Below, piece after piece: positions 1-5,368 of a DNA stretch of 13,259 bases. Position 1 is the first letter of the stretch; each line of letters opens with the position of its first letter. This DNA comes from VRUE01 sp036265675 (GTDB taxonomy: Bacteria; Actinomycetota; Thermoleophilia; Solirubrobacterales; 70-9), in NCBI GenBank assembly GCA_036265675.1, contig DATAOP010000092.1, positions 1-13,259 of the forward strand, in the 5' to 3' direction. The translations under genes and the position numbers were made by a program. The notes below the pieces were generated by a model that saw only the letters and a list, made by a program, of their open reading frames with translations, had not been told where the DNA came from and did not search any database.

Positions 1-1773
1 GAAGATCGGCGGCGGCGAGGAGACCTGCCACTCGATCGTCTTCGCCCGCCACGGGTTGGACTCGGCGCGCGGCCCGTAGCGCCAGCTGACGATCATGTTG
101 TAGAGGAAGACCAGCTGGCAGGCGCCGAGCAGGAACGCGAAGCAGCTGATCAGCAGGTTCCAGTCGCCGAACTGGGCCGCGTAGTCGGCGACGCGACGCG
201 GCATCCCGTCCATGCCGACCCAGTGCATCGGGATGAAGGTGCCCCAGGTCCCGACCAAGGTCCCCCAGAAGTGGACGCGGCCGAGCTTCTCGTCATACAT
301 CCGCCCGGTGATCTTCGGGAACCAGTGGTAAATGCCGGCGAAGATCGTGAAGACCGAGCCGCCGAACAGGACGAAGTGGATGTGGGCGACGATGAAGTAG
401 GTGTCGGAGACGTGGATGTCGATCGGCACCATGCCCAGCATCACGCCGCTGATGCCGCCGATCGTGAAGGTGACGATGAAGGCGAGCGCGAACAGCATCG
501 CCGTCGAGTAGGTGTGGATCTTGCCGAAGTAGAGGGTCCCCAGCCAGGAGAAGATCTTGATCCCGGTCGGGACTGCGATCAGCAGGGTGGTGATCATCAT
601 CGGCACCCGCAGCCAGCTGAACATCCCGGCGACGAACATGTGGTGGGCCCAGACCGAGTAGCTGAGTACGACAATCCCGATCAGCGCCAGCGCCATCAGC
701 CGGTAGCCGAAGATCGGCTTGCGGGCGTGCGTCGATATGACCTCGGAGATGATGCCGAAGCCGGGCAGCATCATGATGTAGACGGCCGGGTGTGAGTAGA
801 ACCAGAAGATGTGCTGGTAGCTGACGACGTCGCCCCCACCGGCGAACTCGAAGAACTGGGTGCCGAGGAGGCGGTCGAAGAGGACCATGAACTGGGCGCC
901 GGCGATGAACGGGGTCGCGGCGACGACCAGCAGCGAGGTCGAGAGGTTGGCCCAGACCAGGAGCGGCATCCGCCAGAAGGTCATCCCCGGCGCCCGCATG
1001 GTGATGATCGTGACCAGGAAGTTGAGCGCGGTCGCGATCGACGAGGCGCCGGCGAACTGGACGCCGAGGTTGAAGAACGACTGCCCCAGCGGCGCCCCGG
1101 TCGATAACGGCGCATAGCCGGTCCAGCCGGCGTCGAAGGCTCCGCCCGGCGCCAGGAAGCTGCCGACGAACAACAGGCCGGCCAGCGGCAACATCCAGAA
1201 GCTGAGCGCGTTGAGGCGCGGGAAGGCCATGTCCGGAGCGCCGATCATCAGCGGCAGGACGTAGTTCGCGATCCCGGCGAAGACGGGGATCACGAAGACG
1301 AAGATCATCAGCACCGCGTGGGTCGAGAAGAGGCTGTTGTAGGTCGAGGCCTCGACGATCTGCTGTCCCGGCTGGGCGAGCTCGGCCCGGATCAGCATCG
1401 CCATCAGCCCGCCCACGAAGAAGAAGAAGAACGTGGTGACGATGTACTGGATCCCGATCACCTTGTGATCGGTGTTGAAGCGGAAGTAGTCCTTCCAGCC
1501 CTTGGCTCCGTGCTGGGAGTGATCCTCGGGGATCGTCGGCGCGCCGAACGCCCACCGCAGCCAGTAGTCGAAGCAGCCGAAGCCGAGCAGGAAGCCGAGC
1601 GGGCCGCTGACCAGCGGCACGACAACGTGCGGGTAGCCGGTCTGCCTCGTTTCCCAGATGTTCAGGCCCGAGATCGCGCGCAGCGCGACGACGAGGCCGA
1701 AGCCGAAGGCGGCTCCCAGAATCAATCCGAGCCCGCCCCTGATCCACCCGGGCTGCTTAATCGCACTCACCAT
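1..1773 (-). CDS. ctaD: Cytochrome c oxidase subunit I, type A2-like (partial, C-terminus off the left edge)
   Basis: Catalytic subunit of the aa3-type terminal oxidase, reducing O2 to water and pumping protons across the plasma membrane. I translated 591 residues with no stop. Haem and copper ligands are all visible: H152, H328, H377/H378, H464 and H466, with the cross-link tyrosine Y332. Helix VI reads YSHPAVY (326-332): the D-channel glutamate of HPEVY is alanine and the Tyr-Ser pair of type A2 oxidases is present. D181 in GAPDMAFPR marks the D-channel entry; T403 and K406 in VPTGIKIF mark the K-channel. S456 replaces the His usually before the DTY motif. The first ~100 residues add two predicted membrane helices (about 13-34 and 50-75) before the canonical domain. 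ATG at 1773 is supported by AGGGG eight bases upstream. It follows ctaC by 16 bp. Confidence 0.96.
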   Translation of the reverse strand, partial: MVSAIKQPGWIRGGLGLILGAAFGFGLVVALRAISGLNIWETRQTGYPHVVVPLVSGPLGFLLGFGCFDYWLRWAFGAPTIPEDHSQHGAKGWKDYFRFNTDHKVIGIQYIVTTFFFFFVGGLMAMLIRAELAQPGQQIVEASTYNSLFSTHAVLMIFVFVIPVFAGIANYVLPLMIGAPDMAFPRLNALSFWMLPLAGLLFVGSFLAPGGAFDAGWTGYAPLSTGAPLGQSFFNLGVQFAGASSIATALNFLVTIITMRAPGMTFWRMPLLVWANLSTSLLVVAATPFIAGAQFMVLFDRLLGTQFFEFAGGGDVVSYQHIFWFYSHPAVYIMMLPGFGIISEVISTHARKPIFGYRLMALALIGIVVLSYSVWAHHMFVAGMFSWLRVPMMITTLLIAVPTGIKIFSWLGTLYFGKIHTYSTAMLFALAFIVTFTIGGISGVMLGMVPIDIHVSDTYFIVAHIHFVLFGGSVFTIFAGIYHWFPKITGRMYDEKLGRVHFWGTLVGTWGTFIPMHWVGMDGMPRRVADYAAQFGDWNLLISCFAFLLGACQLVFLYNMIVSWRYGPRAESNPWRAKTIEWQVSSPPPIF

Positions 1774-1781
1774 CTAACTGA

Positions 1782-1786
1782 CCCCT
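1782..1786 (-). promoter_or_regulatory. Ribosome binding site of ctaD
   Basis: The minus strand reads AGGGG, then eight bases, then the ATG at 1773. It is one of the few clear Shine-Dalgarno sequences in the window and fixes the ctaD start, which would otherwise be ambiguous because the first codons are ATG GTG. It lies just after the ctaC stop (1790-1792), so ctaD is probably translated from the ctaC transcript. Confidence 0.7.
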
Positions 1787-1789
1787 GCA

Positions 1790-2584
1790 TTATGCCCCTC
1801 CTGCGCCGACGGGTTCCACGGGATTGGTCTCGGTGTCCTGGACGACCGAGTCCTCGAGCGGTTTCGGAACCGTCTCTTTCAGGCCTTCGACCCATTTCCG
1901 GAATTCCGGCACCGACTCGACGACGACTTCGGCGCGCATCGCGGCGTGCCCGAACCCGCAGAGCTCGGTGCAGATCAGCTGGTAGTGACCGACCTTGTCG
2001 GGGGTCACGATCGCCGTCGTGGTGATCCCGGGGACGGCGTCTTTCTTGATCCGCCACTCCGGGACCCAGAACGAGTGGATCACGTCCTGGGCGTGCATTT
2101 TGAACTGGACCTGGCGGTTGACCGGCACGTGCAGCACGCCCTGCGAGTAGGCGTTGTCTTTGCCTGGATAGCCGAAGCTCCAGGCGAACTGCTGCGAGAA
2201 GACCTGGACCGTGAGCGGGTTTTCGTCCTTCTTTTCGATGTTGTCGAGGACGACCCAGCTGTAGCCGGCGCCGAAGAGGACGATGATCGTCGGGATCAGG
2301 GTCCAGGCGACCTCGAGCCGGGTGTTGCCGTGGATCGGCTCGCCGTCGGACTCGTCGCCCGGTTTCGCCCTGAACTTGTAGAGCGCGTAGAAGAGCATCA
2401 CGACCACGAGCGAGAAGACGAACGAGGAGATGACGATCATCACGTCGAGCAGGCGGTCGATTTCGGGGGCCGCGGTCGAGGCCTGCTGGCCGTCCCAGTG
2501 GATCTGAAGCATCACCCCGGAGATCACGACCGTCGCCGCGACGGTCGCAGCGAGCATCTTCGCTATCGGGAGGCGTCCGATCAT
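1790..2584 (-). CDS. ctaC: Cytochrome c oxidase subunit II
   Basis: Carries the binuclear CuA centre that accepts electrons from cytochrome c and passes them to subunit I; its cupredoxin domain faces outside the membrane. The 264-residue protein has a hydrophobic N-terminus (about 9-28), two membrane helices (about 46-69 and 91-113) and a cupredoxin domain from about 124. The CuA ligands are complete: H170, C205, E207 (backbone), C209, H213 and M216, the last five within CTELCGFGHAAM. W135 in FAWSFGYPG matches the aromatic electron-entry patch. There is no fused cytochrome c domain, so this is not a caa3-type subunit. No Shine-Dalgarno sequence precedes the ATG; a -10-like TAGAAT lies nine bases upstream, suggesting a near-leaderless message from its own promoter as well as read-through from the glycosyltransferase gene. 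Confidence 0.97.
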   Translation of the reverse strand: MIGRLPIAKMLAATVAATVVISGVMLQIHWDGQQASTAAPEIDRLLDVMIVISSFVFSLVVVMLFYALYKFRAKPGDESDGEPIHGNTRLEVAWTLIPTIIVLFGAGYSWVVLDNIEKKDENPLTVQVFSQQFAWSFGYPGKDNAYSQGVLHVPVNRQVQFKMHAQDVIHSFWVPEWRIKKDAVPGITTTAIVTPDKVGHYQLICTELCGFGHAAMRAEVVVESVPEFRKWVEGLKETVPKPLEDSVVQDTETNPVEPVGAGGA

Positions 2585-2593
2585 CGAGCGGGG

Positions 2594-2599
2594 ATTCTA
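2594..2599 (-). promoter_or_regulatory. Putative -10 element (TAGAAT) for ctaC
   Basis: The minus strand carries TAGAAT nine bases before the ctaC ATG (2584). It matches the TANNNT pattern of actinobacterial -10 elements in an otherwise GC-rich setting. Its first three bases are the TAG stop codon of the upstream glycosyltransferase gene. No -35 element could be assigned. The predicted transcript would have almost no 5' leader, consistent with the missing Shine-Dalgarno sequence. Confidence 0.45.
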
Positions 2600-3940
2600 T
2601 GCATCCGGCAGACGGTCCAGCGCGCCCCGTGAGGCGGCCAGGACGCCGCGGGCCACACCCTCCCAGCTCCAGAGCCGATGGGCAGTCGAAACGAGCGCCT
2701 CGCGGGCCACCTCGCGACGCTCCGCGGGCAGGCCGAGCCACCGATTGAGCCGCTCCGCGATCGCCTCGACGGCACCCTCCTCGACCGCGAATGAGGTCAG
2801 ATCGCTCGCGTCCGGCGGCAGCGACGAGGCCAGCTTCCGTGAGACCTCGAGCATCCCCGAGTGCCCGGCCGAGACCGGTAGCGCGCCGCAGGCAGCGGCC
2901 TCCGCCGCGACCATTCCGAATGCCTCGGGGAAGGTGCTGGGCATCACCAGCGCCTCGGCCTCGGGAAGCATCGCCGCGACCTCGTCGTGCTCGAGCCGGC
3001 CGACGAGCTCGACCGAGGCGGCCATCCCCCGCGCCGCCTCAAAATAGCCGGGCGGAGGGGCGGCGAGGAAGGCACTGAGAATCTTCAGCGGCTCCTCCGG
3101 CCCGCCTTCGAGGCCGCGGCCGAGCCTGGCGACCTCGCGCGCGTCGTCGATGTCACCGCGATCGAGGGCGCCGAGGAGGCGATCGACGCCGCCCTCGTAG
3201 GCACCGAAGCCGGCGACCCTGAGCCGCGCCTCGGGGAATCTGGCGAGGACCAACGGCCAGGCCGCCAGCAGCAGGTCGATGCCCTTCGAGATCATCAGCT
3301 TGCCGACGAACGCGACCAGCGGCTCCCGCCGGCCGTCGCCGCGCGGCCGGAACCGCTCGGTGTCGACGCCGGGCGGCCCGAGGCGGGTCTTCTCCCGCAA
3401 CCCCGCGACCTCGGGCAGCGCCTCCCAGAGCGACAGCGCCGTGTGGTGGGACCCGGAGAGGACGCCGGAGGCAGCGGCCATGCCCTCCTCGGCGTAGGGA
3501 ATGAAGCGGGGGTGCGGTTTGACCGTGTACTCGAGGGCGGAGCCGTGGATCTTGGCCGCAAACCCGCCGATCCCGGCCCGGGCGAGGATGCAGGGGCCCA
3601 TCACCAGATGGCCGGCGAGGGCGGCGTCAGGAGGGCCTGCGCTGGCGGCGACGTCGCGCACGGCCGCGACGTTGTCGTCGAGGTATCGCTCGAGCTCCTC
3701 GTCGGTCAGCTCCGGGAACACCTTCACCTCGAACCCCTCATAGGGGTCCTTGACGTAGACCGGGAGGAGCCCGTGGATGTCGGGATTGTGGATCTCGACG
3801 CCGTCGATCCCGACCCCGCGCTCCTGGCAGACCAGGTGCACCTCGTGTCCGAGCCGGGCCAGCGCCGCGGCCAGATTGGCGCTGTAGATGTTGCTGCCGG
3901 TGCCGCGCAGCATGTAGCCGTGAAAGAGAAGGACGCGCAT
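2597..3940 (-). CDS. Glycosyltransferase family 4 (GT-B fold)
   Basis: Probable retaining glycosyltransferase that moves a sugar from a nucleotide-sugar donor to an unknown acceptor at the cytoplasmic face. The 447-residue protein has the usual two Rossmann halves. The N-terminal half starts MRVLLFHGYMLRGTGSN with the glycine-rich acceptor-side loop. The C-terminal half begins near LVAFVGKLMISKGID (208-222; K214 and K219 fit the donor-phosphate positions). The EX7E-type motif EAFGMVAAE spans 339-347. The open frame extends 67 codons further upstream, but that part is low-complexity Pro/Arg/Ala and overlaps the divergent zinc-ribbon gene, so the ATG at 3940 is preferred. The stop is 12 bp before ctaC. 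Nothing shows the donor or product, and a role tied to the oxidase is not evident. Confidence 0.9.
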   Translation of the reverse strand: MRVLLFHGYMLRGTGSNIYSANLAAALARLGHEVHLVCQERGVGIDGVEIHNPDIHGLLPVYVKDPYEGFEVKVFPELTDEELERYLDDNVAAVRDVAASAGPPDAALAGHLVMGPCILARAGIGGFAAKIHGSALEYTVKPHPRFIPYAEEGMAAASGVLSGSHHTALSLWEALPEVAGLREKTRLGPPGVDTERFRPRGDGRREPLVAFVGKLMISKGIDLLLAAWPLVLARFPEARLRVAGFGAYEGGVDRLLGALDRGDIDDAREVARLGRGLEGGPEEPLKILSAFLAAPPPGYFEAARGMAASVELVGRLEHDEVAAMLPEAEALVMPSTFPEAFGMVAAEAAACGALPVSAGHSGMLEVSRKLASSLPPDASDLTSFAVEEGAVEAIAERLNRWLGLPAERREVAREALVSTAHRLWSWEGVARGVLAASRGALDRLPDA

Positions 3941-3951
3941 CGCTGCCGCGC

Positions 3952-3964
3952 AAGCTATTAGTCT
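3952..3964. promoter_or_regulatory. Putative overlapping divergent -10 elements
   Basis: The 32-bp gap between two divergent genes holds the only AT-rich patch nearby. The minus strand reads TAGCTT (3957 to 3952), 11 bases before the glycosyltransferase ATG; the plus strand reads TAGTCT (3959-3964), eight bases before the zinc-ribbon GTG. Both fit TANNNT. The shared core, CTATTAG on one strand and CTAATAG on the other, is almost symmetric. Both genes lack a Shine-Dalgarno sequence, so short-leader or leaderless transcripts from one bidirectional promoter are likely. No -35 elements can be placed without entering the opposite gene. Confidence 0.45.
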
Positions 3965-3972
3965 TCGGCGCC

Positions 3973-4236
3973 GTGAACGAGAAGCAGCTATATCGGATGC
4001 GGGCGCCGGGGTCAGGTCGTGAGGCTCTCGCCCATGCCGAGCCGGGCTCGGTCTACATCGACCGCGAGACCGAGGAGGAGATGGTTCCGGTGGCGGCGGT
4101 GCTGCCGCTCGCCCCGTCGCCCTCCTCGCTGCCGCGCTCACCGGAGAACCTCCGCTCCTGCCGCCGCTGCGACCAGCTGATCGGTCTCGACGTCAGCGAC
4201 TGCCCCTACTGCGGCCTGCGCCAGTCGGCGATCTGA
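3973..4236 (+). CDS. Small zinc-ribbon protein of unknown function
   Basis: An 87-residue protein starting with GTG. I do not recognise the family. The N-terminal half is charged and includes a short acidic stretch (RETEEEM, 31-37). A Pro/Ser/Ala linker (about 44-58) follows. The C-terminus holds two CxxC knuckles, C63/C66 and C77/C80, separated by ten residues: a compact treble-clef or zinc-ribbon arrangement that probably binds one zinc ion. There is no signal peptide or membrane segment, so it should be cytoplasmic. It is divergent from the glycosyltransferase gene and convergent with the secreted-protein gene, with only 10 bp between stop codons. A role in nucleic-acid or protein binding is possible but not shown. 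Confidence 0.75.
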   Translation: MNEKQLYRMRAPGSGREALAHAEPGSVYIDRETEEEMVPVAAVLPLAPSPSSLPRSPENLRSCRRCDQLIGLDVSDCPYCGLRQSAI

Positions 4237-4250
4237 GCGGCGGCGCTCAG
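4233..4250. terminator. Hairpin joining two convergent stop codons (possible bidirectional terminator)
   Basis: CTGAGCG (4233-4239), a GCGG loop, and CGCTCAG (4244-4250) form a perfect 7-bp stem. The TGA stop of the zinc-ribbon gene (4234-4236) is in the left arm and the TGA stop of the secreted-protein gene (4247-4249 on the minus strand) is in the right arm. There is no T-tract on either side, so intrinsic termination is only a suggestion; it could also act as a 3'-end stability element. Confidence 0.4.
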
Positions 4251-5011
4251 GGCGCTTTGACGATCGTCGCCGTGTAGAGCAGCCGGGCCGACGAGTAGAA
4301 GCAGCCGTACGTCTTCACCTTGCCGACCCCCTGCTGGGGGTGGCCGCCCTGGATGTCTTCCTTCGAGGAGCAGTGGCCCGGCTTGCGGCTGCCGCGCCAG
4401 GTGTTGTCTTCGGCGACGTTGAAGGCGAACATCGGCGCCCAGGTCGGGATCGTCAGCGCGACGACCTGGTCCTGGAGGACAGTCAGCGGATGGTCGAGCG
4501 CGAAGACCGGGGTGCTGCCGAAGTACGGGTTGAGGGTCTCGAGCGGGCTCTGCCGCACCAGCTTGTAGCGGGGCGGCTTCGACCCCTCGAGGCGGCGCAG
4601 AACCCCGATCCGCGCCTTCGACGGCGAGCCGAGGAAGTCGTTGAAGAACCCGACCTCGTCGGTCGTCTTCGAGCTCGCCTGGCGCGAGGGCCGCGAGAGG
4701 CTGATCGACCAGGCGACGATCTTGCCGTCGAACGGGACGACATACGGTTCCGGAACGCCGCCGGCGCTGACCTGGAATCCGCTCACGTGTCCCTCGACCC
4801 TGCAGGGGACGACCTCGACGTTGTTGACCGTCTTGCCGGGGCAGGACGGCTTCGGCGAGCTGTCGGTCTGGCCGAGGATGATCACCCGGGCGGGAGCCGA
4901 GTTGGCGTCATCCGGGCGCGCGAAGGAGACCAGCGCGGCGAGCGCGCAGGCAAGGCACAGCGCGGCAGCCGCCCGGCTCCGCTGCTTTCGGCTGTCGGTT
5001 GCGGTCAGCAC
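4247..5011 (-). CDS. Secreted protein of unknown function
   Basis: About 254 residues from the GTG at 5011. The N-terminus is a clear signal peptide: basic residues (RKQRSR, 8-13), a hydrophobic core (14-31) and a likely signal peptidase I site near NSAPA (37-41). The mature part has four cysteines (C57, C70, C214, C237), which could form two disulfides, and a regular alternation of hydrophobic and polar stretches suggesting beta strands. I recognise no catalytic motif or family. The start is uncertain: the best Shine-Dalgarno-like sequence (AGGG, 5025-5028) is 13 bases from this GTG but only five bases from an out-of-frame ATG at 5019. The frame stays open to 5539, but the upstream part is arginine-rich, has no signal-peptide character and overlaps the opposite-strand genes, so it was left out. 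Confidence 0.75.
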   Translation of the reverse strand: MLTATDSRKQRSRAAAALCLACALAALVSFARPDDANSAPARVIILGQTDSSPKPSCPGKTVNNVEVVPCRVEGHVSGFQVSAGGVPEPYVVPFDGKIVAWSISLSRPSRQASSKTTDEVGFFNDFLGSPSKARIGVLRRLEGSKPPRYKLVRQSPLETLNPYFGSTPVFALDHPLTVLQDQVVALTIPTWAPMFAFNVAEDNTWRGSRKPGHCSSKEDIQGGHPQQGVGKVKTYGCFYSSARLLYTATIVKAP

Positions 5012-5022
5012 GGACTCATTGG

Positions 5023-5045
5023 AACCCTGCTTCGATCGCAGGGTT
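5023..5045. repeat. Inverted repeat 1 of the divergent intergenic region
   Basis: AACCCTGC (5023-5030), seven-base spacer TTCGATC, GCAGGGTT (5038-5045): a perfect 8-bp inverted repeat. If the secreted-protein gene is transcribed from upstream of this point, the repeat is a hairpin in its leader. The arm nearer that gene then contains the AGGG that is the only Shine-Dalgarno-like sequence there. It could equally be an operator for a dimeric regulator. Confidence 0.7.
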
Positions 5046-5054
5046 GCGGCCTCG

Positions 5055-5078
5055 ATTCTGCCTGGACGCAGGCAGAAT
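5055..5078. repeat. Inverted repeat 2 of the divergent intergenic region
   Basis: ATTCTGCCTG (5055-5064), four-base spacer GACG, CAGGCAGAAT (5069-5078): a perfect 10-bp inverted repeat, the strongest hairpin in the window. It is not followed by a T-tract on either strand and lies upstream of both divergent genes, so a terminator is unlikely. It fits an operator or a structured leader RNA. Confidence 0.75.
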
Positions 5079-5089
5079 TGCCTGGCGGC

Positions 5090-5113
5090 GGCCGGAATTG
5101 CACAATCCCGGCC
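5090..5113. repeat. Inverted repeat 3 of the divergent intergenic region
   Basis: GGCCGGAATTG (5090-5100), two-base spacer CA, CAATCCCGGCC (5103-5113): 11-bp arms with one A/C mismatch. The left arm shares GAATTGC (5095-5101) with 5075-5081 at the end of repeat 2, exactly 20 bp apart. It lies 24 bp before the putative -10 of the plus-strand cassette, a typical position for a regulator site. Confidence 0.65.
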
Positions 5114-5137
5114 AGGAGGGCGCGCGAGGCGGTCGAC

Positions 5138-5143
5138 TAGGGT
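5138..5143 (+). promoter_or_regulatory. Putative -10 element (TAGGGT) for the amidase cassette
   Basis: TAGGGT fits TANNNT and lies 12 bases before the ATG at 5156. No Shine-Dalgarno sequence is present between them, so a very short leader is likely. No good -35 was found at the expected distance; that space is GC-rich and adjoins inverted repeat 3, so activation or repression by a protein bound there is plausible. Confidence 0.4.
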
Positions 5144-5155
5144 TGCCTGCCGAGC

Positions 5156-5368
5156 ATGAGCGACGCGCCCGCCCGCGGAGAGGATTTCATCGCAGCCGGC
5201 CTGGCCTCCCTCGGGATCGAGGCGGACGGGGCCGAGCTCGCGGTCATGGCCGCCGTCGACCAGGTCTTCGGACCGCCGATCCGACAGCTGGTCGAGTTCG
5301 ACGTCAGCTCGGTGGCCCCGGAGCGCGACCTCGATCTCTCCCGTGCGCCGGCGCCGGAGGAAGGATGA
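5156..5368 (+). CDS. Small AtzG/GatC-like amidase partner subunit
   Basis: A 70-residue protein ending in an ATGA overlap with the amidase gene. Its predicted helical N-terminal half (about 8-42) followed by an extended tail with PERDLDLSRAP (54-64) resembles the short GatC-like proteins, such as AtzG, that wrap around amidase-signature enzymes and are encoded directly before them. GatC of the tRNA amidotransferase is normally longer, about 95 residues, and occurs with gatA and gatB; gatB is not here. The assignment rests more on size, shape and gene order than on a strong motif. The likely role is to stabilise the downstream amidase or shape its active site. Confidence 0.6.
   Translation: MSDAPARGEDFIAAGLASLGIEADGAELAVMAAVDQVFGPPIRQLVEFDVSSVAPERDLDLSRAPAPEEG

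Noticed and set aside
293..1747. Long open frame on the minus strand inside ctaD, in another frame
   Set aside because: Its translation is Arg/Asp/Leu/Pro-rich low complexity, and the ctaD frame has all haem and copper ligands. It is a GC-rich shadow.
1767..2741. Open frame on the minus strand covering ctaC in another frame
   Set aside because: Low-complexity Arg/Gly/Asp translation; ctaC in the correct frame has an intact CuA site.
5023..5113. tRNA gene in the triple-hairpin region
   Set aside because: Three arms suggest a cloverleaf, but stems of 8, 10 and 11 bp are too long, there is no enclosing acceptor stem and no T-loop consensus.
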